From Amycolatopsis bullii (lineage in GTDB: Bacteria > Actinomycetota > Actinomycetes > Mycobacteriales > Pseudonocardiaceae), in contig NZ_BNAW01000003.1 of assembly GCF_014654205.1 (NCBI RefSeq), positions 1 to 64,000 on the forward strand: DNA of 64,000 nucleotides. The letters are read 5' to 3'. Shown in pieces: positions 26,439-37,075 of this stretch (the first letter of the stretch is position 1; each line of letters begins with the position of its first letter). The notes beneath the pieces are model-generated. The model worked only from the letters and a program-made list of their open reading frames with translations, ran no database searches and was not told where the DNA came from. Both the position numbers and the translations under genes were made by a program.

Positions 26439-28803
<2,365 letters not shown>

Positions 28804-28859
28804 TCAGGTCGGGATGCGGCAGGTAACAGAGGTGGGGCGGTGTCCGACATGTGGAATCG

Positions 28860-29618
28860 ATGAAGCCTCGTTGGTACTTTTTCGCCTGGTTCGCCGTGCT
28901 GGCCGCGGCGCACCTCGCGGTCGAAGGCTGGACGGACACCGCCGCGATCGGCCTGCCGGTCGGGTTCGCGGCGACGCTGGTGCTCGTCTTCGTCCCGCGG
29001 CTGCCCCGGTGGGCGACCGGCGAGGCGCGCCCCGGCTCGACGGCCCCTCGCGCGACCGAGCCGCCGCCGGAGTGGCCGTCGGAGCCGCTGCCGAAGCGGC
29101 CGTCGGGGCGGCGAGCGGTCCTGCTGCGCAAGTTCGCGTTCGCCACCGCGGCACTGTGGGCGGCCGTGGTCGTCCTCTTCGCGGCCGAGCTCGCGGCCGT
29201 CGTCGTGACCGGGGGCTGGCTGCCCTGGGTCCTGCCGGTGCCGAGCCTGGTCGTGGTGGTGGTGCTCGCTCTGTGGCGGTACGAACTGGCCGGCCCGGCG
29301 CGGTGCCTGGCGAGCGGCCGCTGGACGCCGGTCGCGGCCGCGGCGTTCGACGTGCGGGCGGGCGAGCCGGTCGACGGCTGGGCGGTGCTGCCCGGGGACG
29401 TGCGCATCCGCTTCCACCTGCCCGCGGCGCCGGCCGACGTCGCCGCCGAGCTGCGCGACCGGCGCCGGCTCTGGCTCGCCGGGTGGCCGTCGGAGGAACT
29501 GGTCGTGGGCCTTCCGGACGGCGACAGCTACGCCGTCGGACTCATCGGAGCCCGCCGCGGTGGGGGTAAAAACACGGTTACCCGCCCGCCCCGGCCGCCG
29601 GTAGCGTCCTCGCCGTGA
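28860..29618 (+). CDS. Membrane protein of unknown function
   Basis: This 252-residue protein has two N-terminal helices (residues about 5-50), a Pro-rich cytoplasmic linker, two further helices (about 90-138) and a C-terminal soluble domain of about 100 residues (GDVRIRFHLPAAPADVAAEL, RRLWLAGWPSEELVVGLPDG). ATG 28860 is chosen; a GTG three codons earlier is possible. It overlaps the next gene by four bases. I do not recognise the family. Confidence 0.7.
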   Translation: MKPRWYFFAWFAVLAAAHLAVEGWTDTAAIGLPVGFAATLVLVFVPRLPRWATGEARPGSTAPRATEPPPEWPSEPLPKRPSGRRAVLLRKFAFATAALWAAVVVLFAAELAAVVVTGGWLPWVLPVPSLVVVVVLALWRYELAGPARCLASGRWTPVAAAAFDVRAGEPVDGWAVLPGDVRIRFHLPAAPADVAAELRDRRRLWLAGWPSEELVVGLPDGDSYAVGLIGARRGGGKNTVTRPPRPPVASSP

Positions 29619-29932
29619 CAACTGTGCAGCAGAGTTTCCCGGTGCCGCCCGAAGTGCTGTGGAACGCGCTTCCGGCCGGCGTCGCGGCGATCGGCGGGCA
29701 GCAGCCGGTCTACGACGGGCCGCGGGGCTTCGCGACCTGCCGCACCGGGATGTCGATCCTGAGCTGGGGCCAGCACGTCAACGTGACGGTGTCGCCGTCC
29801 GAGGGCGGCTCGACGCTCACGATCATGACCGTGCTCAAGCTCGGCGTCTGGGACTGGGGCGAGGGCAAGCGCATCGCCAACCGGTTCGCCGCCGCCGTCG
29901 CGTACTCGGCGGGCACCGCCGCACTGAACTGA
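29615..29932 (+). CDS. Small SRPBCC-like hypothetical protein
   Basis: This 105-residue soluble protein begins MTTVQQSFPVPPEVLWNALP, the usual opening of START/SRPBCC-type folds, and alternates beta strands up to WGEGKRIANRFAAAVAYSAG, a plausible C-terminal helix. The GTG start overlaps the membrane-protein stop, so the two are probably coexpressed. Function is unknown. Confidence 0.65.
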   Translation: MTTVQQSFPVPPEVLWNALPAGVAAIGGQQPVYDGPRGFATCRTGMSILSWGQHVNVTVSPSEGGSTLTIMTVLKLGVWDWGEGKRIANRFAAAVAYSAGTAALN

Positions 29933-29970
29933 GGGTCCCGCTCGCCACCCTGGGGGTGCGAGCGGGGCCC
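29933..29970. terminator. Hairpin terminator between convergent genes
   Basis: GGGTCCCGCTCGC pairs with GCGAGCGGGGCCC across a short loop. It sits between the stops at 29932 and 29980 and can serve both strands. Confidence 0.7.
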
Positions 29971-29979
29971 GTTCTCCCC

Positions 29980-31320
29980 TCAGCGCCAGTCTTCGACGCC
30001 GCCGGGCACCGGCGCGGCCGGGTCGTACGGCGTGCGGGTGAAGACGAACGTCGCCAGGTCGAGGTGGGTGGCGACGCCGTCGGCGTTCCGGCCCACTTCG
30101 AGCGTCTCGCCGGCGTAGTAGGCGTCGAGACCGACGTAGGTGTCCTTGCCGGTGGCGCGGAAGCGCGAGCTGCGCCCGGCGCCCTCCACCGGCGCGAGCA
30201 GCAGCAGCCCGTCGCCCTGGATGCGCAGGTGGTACGGCGTCGGGCCCCAGTGCCAGAGCCCGGTCAGCGCGAGCAGCTCGGGGTCGGCCGGGGACGGCAG
30301 CCACTCTTCCGGCAGCCGCGGCTCCAGCTCGTCGGTCATGGTGATGAGGTCGAGGCAGAGCTGGGTGATGCCGACGCCGGACGTCGAGTTCGCGAGCACC
30401 AGCGCGCCGGTCTGCGCGGCCGGGTCGACCAGCGTCACGGCGAGGAAGCCGGGCATCGAGCCGGTGTGGCCGGCGAACCGGCGGCCCTGGTGGCGCACGA
30501 GCATCAGGCCGAGCCCGAACCCGGTCGTCCAGACGTCGGTGTCGTCGACGGTGATCATGGTCCGCATCTCGGCGACGGTCTCCGGCGCGAGCACGCCGCC
30601 GGTCTCGCCGCCGAGGAACGCCGTCCAGCGGCCGAGGTCCTGCGCCGTCGACCACAGCTGCCCGGCGGGGGCCATCGCGCCGGCGTCCGGGCTCGGTTCC
30701 GGCAGCAGGACGTCGGCGAAGGGGTGCACGGCGAAGCCCTCGGCGTGCGCGCCGACCGGGTGCGGGGTCGTGCGCGTCATCCCGAGCGGGCCGAGGACCT
30801 CCTCGTCGAGGACCGAGAGCCAGCCCTTGCCGCGGTGGCGGGCGAGGAGTTCGCCGAGGACGCCGTAGCCGACGTTGGAGTAGTGGAACCGCGCGCCCGG
30901 CCGGTGCTTGGTCGCTCCCTCGGCGAGGCTGCCGACCAGCGCGTCCCAGTCGGCGCCCGGCGTCCGCTCCCACCACAGGCCGGGCGACTCGGACGTCAAG
31001 CCGGAGGTGTGGGACAGCAGCTGGGCGACGGTGGCGGCGCCGAACGGCGTGCCCGGGACGTGCTTTTCGAGCGGGTCGTTGAGGTCGAGCAGGCCTTCGT
31101 CGCGCAGCCGCATGACGGCGGTGGCGACGAGGGTCTTGGTGATCGAGCCCAGCCGGTACTGCGTGTCGGTGGTCGGGGTTTCGCCGCCGACGCGTCCCCG
31201 GCCACCGGACCAGACGATCTCCCCGTCCCGCACCACGGCGGCGACCAGCGACGGAGCTCGGCAGGCCGCCTGCTCGTGGGCGATCCGGCGGAGCAGGGCG
31301 AGTTCGGTCGAGGCAAGCAT
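29980..31320 (-). CDS. Serine hydrolase of the class C beta-lactamase fold
   Basis: This 446-residue enzyme has the SxxK motif SITK with Ser59, the tyrosine motif YSN at 147-149, and HTG in RRFAGHTGSMPGF. It has no signal peptide, so it is probably cytoplasmic. The family covers esterases, D-aminopeptidases and peptidases more often than true beta-lactamases. The C-terminal 120 residues form an extra beta-rich domain (LTGLWHWGPTPYHLRIQGDG), as in many members. Confidence 0.88.
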   Translation of the reverse strand: MLASTELALLRRIAHEQAACRAPSLVAAVVRDGEIVWSGGRGRVGGETPTTDTQYRLGSITKTLVATAVMRLRDEGLLDLNDPLEKHVPGTPFGAATVAQLLSHTSGLTSESPGLWWERTPGADWDALVGSLAEGATKHRPGARFHYSNVGYGVLGELLARHRGKGWLSVLDEEVLGPLGMTRTTPHPVGAHAEGFAVHPFADVLLPEPSPDAGAMAPAGQLWSTAQDLGRWTAFLGGETGGVLAPETVAEMRTMITVDDTDVWTTGFGLGLMLVRHQGRRFAGHTGSMPGFLAVTLVDPAAQTGALVLANSTSGVGITQLCLDLITMTDELEPRLPEEWLPSPADPELLALTGLWHWGPTPYHLRIQGDGLLLLAPVEGAGRSSRFRATGKDTYVGLDAYYAGETLEVGRNADGVATHLDLATFVFTRTPYDPAAPVPGGVEDWR

Positions 31321-31376
31321 GGGGGCATTCTGCCGCGCGCGGTCTCCCGAAGCAGGTCCCGGCCCGTGCGAAACGA

Positions 31377-31498
31377 GGCATCACGCGTGTCTGGAGGGGC
31401 ATCACCCGTGATTGGCTGGGCATCATGCGTGACTGGCGGGGCATCACCGCGATGCCCGTGGAATCACGCGTGATGCCCCTGGGGACACGCGTGATGCC
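31377..31498. repeat. 21-bp phased array of GGCATCACGCGTGA units
   Basis: Four forward units begin at 31377, 31398, 31419 and 31440, and three inverted units end at 31456, 31477 and 31498, so every step is exactly 21 bases. The unit is a variant of GGCATCACGCGTGATGCC. The array is symmetric about 31448 and could fold as one long hairpin. It ends just beyond the stop of the response regulator gene and fills the gap to the hydrolase gene. Confidence 0.85.
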
Positions 31499-31502
31499 TG
31501 GT

Positions 31503-32123
31503 TCAGCTCAGGAGGTTCCTGGCCATCGCCGTCGTGACCGCGGCCGTGCGGTCCGAGACGCCGAGCTTGCCGAACACCCGCAGCAGGTGGGTCTTCACCG
31601 TGGCTTCGCTGATGTGGAGGGCGCGGCCGATGTCCGCGTTGGTCCCGCCCTTCGCGACCAGCCGGAGGACCTCCACCTCGCGGGCCGACAGCGGCTGCGG
31701 TTCCGGGTTGCGGACGCGGTTGACCAGCTTCCCGGCCACCGACGGCGCCAGCACCGTCTCCCCGCGGGCCGCCGCGCGGATCGCGTTCGCCAGCTCCGTG
31801 CGTGAGGCGTCCTTCAGCAGATAACCCGACGCGCCCGCCTCCACCGCGCGCAGGATGTCCGCGTCCGTCTCGTACGTCGTCAGCACGACGATCCGGCGCC
31901 CGGGCTGTTCGCGCAGGATGCGCCGGGTCGCGCCGACGCCGTCGAGGCCGGGCATCCGCAGGTCCATCAGCACGACGTCGGGCGCGGCGACCCGGTCGAG
32001 CGCGACGGCTTCGTCGCCGGAACCCGCTTCGCCGACGACCGTCAGGTCCGGTTCCGCTTCGAGCATGCCGCGGAGGCCTTCGCGGACGACCGGGTGGTCG
32101 TCGACGAGCATGACGCGGATCAA
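31503..32123 (-). CDS. NarL/LuxR family response regulator
   Basis: This 206-residue regulator has phosphoacceptor Asp54 (VVLMDLRMPG), Lys104 (YLLKDA) and a LuxR-type helix-turn-helix near the C-terminus (LSAREVEVLRLVAKGGTNAD, then SEATVKTHLLRVFGKLGV). The start is a TTG overlapping the stop of the kinase gene (TTGA). It is the last gene of a four-gene operon for an ABC exporter and its two-component system. Confidence 0.93.
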   Translation of the reverse strand: MIRVMLVDDHPVVREGLRGMLEAEPDLTVVGEAGSGDEAVALDRVAAPDVVLMDLRMPGLDGVGATRRILREQPGRRIVVLTTYETDADILRAVEAGASGYLLKDASRTELANAIRAAARGETVLAPSVAGKLVNRVRNPEPQPLSAREVEVLRLVAKGGTNADIGRALHISEATVKTHLLRVFGKLGVSDRTAAVTTAMARNLLS

Positions 32124-33280
32124 GCCGGCACCTCCAGGGTGAGTTCGGTGCCGCGAGGGCCACTCCGGACGCTCAGTCTGCCACCGACCTGCTCGGCCCG
32201 GGACCGCATCCCGCGCAACCCGAACCCCGTGGCGTGGTCGGGGTCGAAGCCGGCACCGTTGTCACGCACCGACAGCCGGACTGCACCGTCCACAGCGGAC
32301 AACCGCACCGACACCGCCGACGCGGCCGCGTGCCGCCGGACGTTGTTCAGCGCTTCCTGCGCGCCCCGCAGCAGGACCACTTCGCTCGCCGTGCCGAGGG
32401 CGGGCAAGGGACCGTCCACTTCGTACTCGACCGGTACGCCCGTCTCGTCGGCCAGCCGGTCGGCCTGCCGCCGGACGGCGTCCACGAGCGAACCGGCGGC
32501 GAGGTCGGCCGGGGCCAGCGCGGCGACCATCGCGCGGGCCTCCGTCAGGTTCTCGCGCGCGGTGCGGGCGGCCAGCTCCGCGTGCCGCCGCGCCGCCGCC
32601 GGGTCGGTGTCCAATTCGGACTCGATGGCCTGTGCGAGGGTGACGATGCTGGTGAAGCCCTGCGCGAGCGTGTCGTGGATTTCCCGCGCCAGCCGCTCGC
32701 GCTCGGCCGCGGTGCCCGCCTCCCGGGAGAGCCGGGCGACTTCCGCCTGGCTCGCCTCGAGTTTCGCGATCAGGTCCGCGCGCCCCCGGCTCTCCTCGAT
32801 GACGTGCCCGATGAACTTGCCGCACAGCACGCCGAAGACGACCAGGATCGCCGTCATCGGCAGCATGATGTGCAGTGTCGGCCCGGTGAACCCGTCGTTC
32901 ACGACGGCCGCCGCGGGGTTGAGCAGGATGGCCACCGTGGTGAGGACCGCCGCCGGCCGGAATTCGAGCGTCGAGAACAGCAGCGGGCACGCCATGAAGA
33001 GGATGAAGCCGGACGTGCCCTCGGCCCACATGGCGATCCCGACCAGCGCCAGCACCAAAAGGGCGAACACCCACCGCTGCCGGATCGACGAGTCGTCGTC
33101 CCGGACCAGCCGTCGGCCCCACAGCAGGTAGCTCAGCGCCAACGCGGTGAGCGCCCCGGCCGCGACGGCCGTCCACACCGGGTCGGCGCCGTCGAGGAGC
33201 ACCAGCGTGGTGGTGGCCAGGTACGCCACCGCGAAGAGGATTTCCCAGAGCCAGTTGAACCGGTCCCAGGCGTCCTTCAC
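32120..33280 (-). CDS. Sensor histidine kinase, HisKA_3 type
   Basis: This 386-residue kinase has five to six N-terminal helices with almost no extracellular loops, a coiled coil (ADLIAKLEASQAEVARLSRE), the HisKA_3 motif REIHDTLAQGFTSIV with the phosphorylated His, and an ATPase domain with NNVRRHA and GFGLRGMRSRAEQVGG. The intramembrane-sensing layout recalls LiaS/DesK-like kinases associated with ABC exporters. The GTG start overlaps the permease stop by two bases within GTGA. Confidence 0.92.
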   Translation of the reverse strand: MKDAWDRFNWLWEILFAVAYLATTTLVLLDGADPVWTAVAAGALTALALSYLLWGRRLVRDDDSSIRQRWVFALLVLALVGIAMWAEGTSGFILFMACPLLFSTLEFRPAAVLTTVAILLNPAAAVVNDGFTGPTLHIMLPMTAILVVFGVLCGKFIGHVIEESRGRADLIAKLEASQAEVARLSREAGTAAERERLAREIHDTLAQGFTSIVTLAQAIESELDTDPAAARRHAELAARTARENLTEARAMVAALAPADLAAGSLVDAVRRQADRLADETGVPVEYEVDGPLPALGTASEVVLLRGAQEALNNVRRHAAASAVSVRLSAVDGAVRLSVRDNGAGFDPDHATGFGLRGMRSRAEQVGGRLSVRSGPRGTELTLEVPA

Positions 33281-34086
33281 CTCGTGTCGGCCCACCGGAA
33301 GGTCAGCCGCGCCAGCACCGCCCCCGCCACGCACCAGATCCCCAGCACCAGCGCCACCCGCGGCAGTTCCCATGTCCCGGCCATCTCCATCCTCACGGCG
33401 CCGTCCGGCAGGAAGACCGACCGGAACCCCTGGCAGATCCACTTCAGCGGGAAGAACGACGCGATGTCCACCATAACTTTCGGCAAGTTCGTGATCGGCG
33501 AGACGAACACGCCGGAGATGAACTGCAGCACCAGGTACAGCATCTGCACGATGGCGACCGCGCCGTTGGTGGACTTCGCGAGCGAGCTGATCGCGATCCC
33601 GAGCAGCGTGCACGAGACGATGCCGAGCGCGAACACCCACAGCAGCGTCAGCCACTTCGCCGGATCGGACGGCATTCGCAGCCCGAACAGCAGCACGGCG
33701 ACCGCGGCCATCAGCACCGTCTGGGCCAGGCTCGACACCGCGACCAGCACCATCTTGCCGATGAAGTACGACGCCGGCGGCATCGGCGTGCCGCGCAGGC
33801 GCTTGAGGGCCCCGGTTTCCCGGTCGGCCGAGACGCCGGTCGCGATGCTGTTGAACGACGTCGAGACGATGCCGGAACCGATCATCCCGGCCGCCAGCAG
33901 CTGCCCGGAGGTGACGCCGCCGAGCGCCGTGGGACCGTCCAGGATGGACCCGAGCAGGACCATCAGCACGGCGGGCAGGGAGAAGGTGAAGACCACCTGT
34001 TCCTTGTGCCGGAAGAACTGCCGGAGTTCCGTGCCGCCGCGGGCCAAGCCGAGCGACAATGGGCCGGGCAAAGTCAGGGTGGTCAT
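33277..34086 (-). CDS. ABC-2 type transporter permease
   Basis: This 269-residue protein has six helices typical of ABC-2 permeases, with FRHKEQVVFTFSLPAVLMVL at helix 1 and ETGALKRLRGTPMPPASYFI in the cytoplasmic loop. It overlaps the ATPase stop (ATGA) and precedes the kinase, so exporter and sensor are made together. Drug or lipid export is probable. Confidence 0.9.
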   Translation of the reverse strand: MTTLTLPGPLSLGLARGGTELRQFFRHKEQVVFTFSLPAVLMVLLGSILDGPTALGGVTSGQLLAAGMIGSGIVSTSFNSIATGVSADRETGALKRLRGTPMPPASYFIGKMVLVAVSSLAQTVLMAAVAVLLFGLRMPSDPAKWLTLLWVFALGIVSCTLLGIAISSLAKSTNGAVAIVQMLYLVLQFISGVFVSPITNLPKVMVDIASFFPLKWICQGFRSVFLPDGAVRMEMAGTWELPRVALVLGIWCVAGAVLARLTFRWADTR

Positions 34087-34922
34087 GCCTTGCCTCCGAT
34101 CAGATCCAGGTAGATGTCCTCCAGGCTCGGCCGGGTCACCGTCAGCCCGGCGAGCTCCCGACCCCCAGCCGAGAGCTCGGTGACGAGCTTGGTCGGGTAC
34201 GCGGTGCGCTCGACGTGCTCGCCGCGTTCGTCGACCCACCGCACGGTGGCCTCGGCCGCGGCCCGCCCGCCCAGGTTCTGCGGTGTGTCCTGGGCGACGA
34301 TCTCCCCGCGCGCGATGACCGCAACCCGGTCGGCGAGCGCTTCGGCTTCGTCGAGGTAGTGCGTGGTCAGCAGGATGGTGGTGCCCTCGGCGGCCAGGTC
34401 GCTGATCAGCGTCCAGAACTGCCGCCGCGCCTCGGGGTCGAAGCCGGTGGTCGGCTCGTCGAGGAAGAGCAGCTGGGGCCGGCCGATGATGCCGAGGGCG
34501 ACGTCGACGCGCCGCCGCTGCCCGCCGGAGAGCGCCTTGACCCGCGCCCCGGCCTTCTCGGTGAGCCCGACCTTGTCGATCACCTCGTCGGGGTCGCGCG
34601 GGGCCGGGTAGTACTTCGCGAAGTGCCGGACGGTTTCGGCGACACTCAGCTCGGCGGCGTCGGTCGCCGTCTGCAGGACAATGCCGAGCCGGGCCCGCCA
34701 GGCGCGTCCGGCCGTGCCGGGGTCCTCGCCGAGCACGGTGACCTCGCCGGCCGTCCGCCGCCGGTGCCCTTCGAGGATCTCGACCGTCGTGGTCTTCCCG
34801 GCGCCGTTGGGGCCGAGCAGGGCGAAGACCTCGCCCTGGGCGATCTCCAGATCGAGCCCGGCCACCGCGAGGTGACCGGGGTACTGCTTGCGCAGGCCGC
34901 GCACGCTGACTGCTGTGGTCAT
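34083..34922 (-). CDS. ABC transporter ATPase (drug-export type)
   Basis: This 279-residue ATPase has Walker A GPNGAGKTT, LSGGQRRRVDVALG, Walker B LLFLDEPTTGFD and the switch in LLTTHYLDEAEALADRV. The last 60 residues form the usual DrrA-like tail. It is the first gene of the operon. ATG 34922 is the family start, and a 22-base palindrome lies 57 bases upstream. Confidence 0.92.
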   Translation of the reverse strand: MTTAVSVRGLRKQYPGHLAVAGLDLEIAQGEVFALLGPNGAGKTTTVEILEGHRRRTAGEVTVLGEDPGTAGRAWRARLGIVLQTATDAAELSVAETVRHFAKYYPAPRDPDEVIDKVGLTEKAGARVKALSGGQRRRVDVALGIIGRPQLLFLDEPTTGFDPEARRQFWTLISDLAAEGTTILLTTHYLDEAEALADRVAVIARGEIVAQDTPQNLGGRAAAEATVRWVDERGEHVERTAYPTKLVTELSAGGRELAGLTVTRPSLEDIYLDLIGGKA

Positions 34923-34978
34923 GCCTCGAGCCTGGCCGGTCACGGCGGCGAATCCGACCAACGGCCAGTGGAATCCGG

Positions 34979-35000
34979 CTGTCCACCGATCGGTGGACAG
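34979..35000. promoter_or_regulatory. Perfect 22-bp palindrome between divergent units
   Basis: The arm CTGTCCACCGA is followed immediately by its exact complement. It lies upstream of the ABC/two-component operon and, in the other direction, 122 bases before the EphD-like gene. It is a good candidate site for the NarL-type regulator of the exporter operon. Confidence 0.5.
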
Positions 35001-35098
35001 CGGGGCTTGGTTTCCCGTGGAACCACGAAAACGCTGTCATACAAGCAAAATCCGAAGATCCGGGCCCGCGGAACCGCCGCGCGGGTGAACGCACTGTT

Positions 35099-35126
35099 GA
35101 CATCTTGTCTAACATGACAGAATGTC
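35099..35126. promoter_or_regulatory. Operator overlapping the EphD-like start codon
   Basis: GACATCTTGTC and GACAGAATGTC form an inverted repeat (9 of 11 positions) around TAACAT. The right arm covers the ATG at 35122. The TetR gene at the end of this operon is the likely ligand, and binding would block transcription or very early elongation. Confidence 0.5.
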
Positions 35127-36408
35127 TCACAAGTGGGTGACCGCCAGCGACGGTGTCCGCCTCTCCGTGACCATCGACGGCCGGAGCGACGGGCCCACGG
35201 TCGTGCTCGTGCACGGCTACCCGGACAACAGCTCGATGTGGGCGGGGGTAGCCGCCGGGCTGACCGCGAAACACCGCGTCGTCACCTACGACGTCCGCGG
35301 GGCGGGACGGTCGGACAAGCCGTCGGGACGCGCGTCCTACCGGCTGGACCAGCTGGCCGACGACCTGCGGGCCGTCGTCGAGGCGGTGCAGCCGGCCGGC
35401 AAGGTGCACCTGGTCGCCCACGACTGGGGCTCGATCCAGACCTGGCACGCCATCACCGGCGAGGGCCTGCGCGGGCGGGTCGCCTCCTACACGTCGCTGT
35501 CCGGCCCGAGCCTCGACCACGCCGGCGCGTGGTTCCGCGCCCAGCTGCGCCGCCCGACGCCGAAGCGGCTCAAGAACGCGCTGAACCAGTTCCTGCACTC
35601 GTGGTACATCCTGGCGTTCCAGGTCCCGGTCATCCCGGATCTGTTGTGGCGCACGGGTTTGCTGGGCAAGCAGATCCAGCGCATGGAACCCGACGCGGCG
35701 CCGCCGGAGAAGTCCGACGGCCTGCACGGCCTCCAGCTCTACCGCGCCAACATGTTCACCCGCCTTTCGCGGCCCGCCCCGCGCCCCGCCGACGTCCCGG
35801 TGCAGGTGCTGGCCCCGACCGGCGACGCCTACGTCACGACGCCGCTGCAGACCGAGGTCACCCGCTGGGTCTCCGACCTGCGGATCCGCCGGATCGTCGG
35901 GACGCACTGGGTGACGCGGGCGAAGCCGCAGGTGGTGGCGGCCGCGGCCGCCGAGCTGATCGAGTACGCCGAAACCGGGGTGGAAAGCCGCGCGCTGCGC
36001 CGCGCCCGGGTCGACGCCGGGCCGTTCGAGCACCGGCTCGTCGTGGTCACCGGGGCGAGCAGCGGGATCGGCCGGGCGACCGCGCTCGCCTTCGCCGAGC
36101 AGGGCGCCGACGTCATCGTCGCCGACACCTCCGGCGCCGCGGAGACGCTGAAGCTGCTGGAAGACCACGGCGTCGCCGAGTACACAGTGGACTCTTCGGA
36201 CGGCGAGGCCGTGCGCCGCTTCGCCGAACGGGTGCGCGCCGAACACGGCGTCCCGGACATCGTCGTCGACGACGCGGGCCGCCACGGCGAGGGCGCGTTC
36301 GCGCCGATGCTCGCCGAGCGCGCCGAAGGCGGCCAGGTCGTCAACGTCGCGTCGGCGGCCGTGCTGCGGGAAATCCTGCGTGCCGCGGAAAAGGGCCTCA
36401 CGCCGTGA
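35122..36408 (+). CDS. EphD-like alpha/beta hydrolase fused to a truncated SDR domain
   Basis: Residues 1-290 are a complete alpha/beta hydrolase: VLVHGYPDNSS (oxyanion region), nucleophile Asp in VAHDWGSIQTW, and His in GTHWVTRAKP, as in epoxide hydrolases. Residues about 305-428 start like a short-chain dehydrogenase (VVVTGASSGIGRATALAFAE), but the NAG motif reads DDAG, a block after it is absent, and NVASAA leads directly to the C-terminus without the YxxxK catalytic pair. EphD proteins of mycobacteria are about 590 residues, so some 160 are missing here. The hydrolase may still work; the SDR part should not. Confidence 0.85.
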   Translation: MSHKWVTASDGVRLSVTIDGRSDGPTVVLVHGYPDNSSMWAGVAAGLTAKHRVVTYDVRGAGRSDKPSGRASYRLDQLADDLRAVVEAVQPAGKVHLVAHDWGSIQTWHAITGEGLRGRVASYTSLSGPSLDHAGAWFRAQLRRPTPKRLKNALNQFLHSWYILAFQVPVIPDLLWRTGLLGKQIQRMEPDAAPPEKSDGLHGLQLYRANMFTRLSRPAPRPADVPVQVLAPTGDAYVTTPLQTEVTRWVSDLRIRRIVGTHWVTRAKPQVVAAAAAELIEYAETGVESRALRRARVDAGPFEHRLVVVTGASSGIGRATALAFAEQGADVIVADTSGAAETLKLLEDHGVAEYTVDSSDGEAVRRFAERVRAEHGVPDIVVDDAGRHGEGAFAPMLAERAEGGQVVNVASAAVLREILRAAEKGLTP

Positions 36409-37010
36409 GCCGGCCGCGGCGGATGTCACCGCAGGCCCGCCGCGACGACCTGATCCGCGCCGCGCTCGACCTGTTCGGCTCGCGGGCGCCCGAGCTGGTC
36501 ACCGTGGACGACATCGTCGCGCGCGCCGAGGTGTCGCGGCCGCTGTTCTACCGGTACTTCTCCAGCCTGCGTGAACTGCAGGTCGAGGCGCTGCGGACGG
36601 TCACCGACGGGCTGATCGACGGCCTGGCCGGGCTCGAGGAGGGGCCGCCGGAAGTGCGGCTGCGCGCCGCCGTCCGCGGCCTGATCGACGTCGCCGACCA
36701 CTACCGGGCGGGGTACATCGCCCTGCTGCGCAGCGGCTCGGTGATCGCGACGTCCGAGACCGACGCGGCGATCGACGAGGTCCGCAACCGCGCGGTGGCC
36801 CTGATCCTGGACGCCCTCGGCGTGTCAGAGCCGTCACCGCTGGTCTCGCTTACGCTGCGTTGCTGGACGGCCGTCGTCGAAGGCGCGTTGCTGAGCTGGC
36901 TGCAGGAGCGCACGGTGCCGCGGGAGGCCCTGGACACCTGGCTGGTCGACCAGCTCACGGCCATGCTCGGCACCACCGCCGCCCACGACAAGGCGGGCAC
37001 TTTCCCGTGA
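36405..37010 (+). CDS. TetR family transcriptional regulator
   Basis: This 201-residue regulator has the N-terminal helix-turn-helix VTVDDIVARAEVSRPLFYRYFSS (about residues 32-54). The GTG start overlaps the EphD-like stop by four bases, so the regulator is cotranscribed with the gene it probably represses through the operator at 35099. The ligand is unknown; a lipid or epoxide substrate of the hydrolase is an obvious candidate. Confidence 0.88.
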   Translation: MSRPRRMSPQARRDDLIRAALDLFGSRAPELVTVDDIVARAEVSRPLFYRYFSSLRELQVEALRTVTDGLIDGLAGLEEGPPEVRLRAAVRGLIDVADHYRAGYIALLRSGSVIATSETDAAIDEVRNRAVALILDALGVSEPSPLVSLTLRCWTAVVEGALLSWLQERTVPREALDTWLVDQLTAMLGTTAAHDKAGTFP

Positions 37011-37020
37011 AAGTGCCCGC
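36993..37020. terminator. Palindromic hairpin overlapping the TetR stop
   Basis: GCGGGCACTTT pairs with AAAGTGCCCGC around a six-base centre, the stop codon lying inside. It is the first of two related hairpins between convergent genes. Confidence 0.7.
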
Positions 37021-37036
37021 CTGGTCGTGACCCCCG

Positions 37037-37062
37037 GGGGCACTTTCACGTGAAAGTGCCCC
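37037..37062. repeat. Perfect 26-bp palindrome sharing its arm with the hairpin before it
   Basis: GGGGCACTTTCAC is followed by its exact complement, with no loop. It shares GGGCACTTT with the hairpin at 36993. Together they separate the convergent TetR and citA genes and probably stop transcription from both sides. Confidence 0.75.
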
Positions 37063-37075
37063 TTCGGGCGTAGCG

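Noticed and set aside
29980..31320. Beta-lactamase giving antibiotic resistance
   Set aside because: SxxK, YSN and HTG motifs are shared with many esterases and peptidases, and the protein has no signal peptide.
31377..31498. CRISPR array
   Set aside because: The units are 21 bases apart with no unique spacers of constant length, half are inverted, and no cas gene is in the window.
34087..36429. A minus-strand extension of the ABC-2 permease frame to over 1000 codons
   Set aside because: Only the last 269 codons look like a permease; the rest is the shadow of the ATPase, EphD-like and TetR genes.
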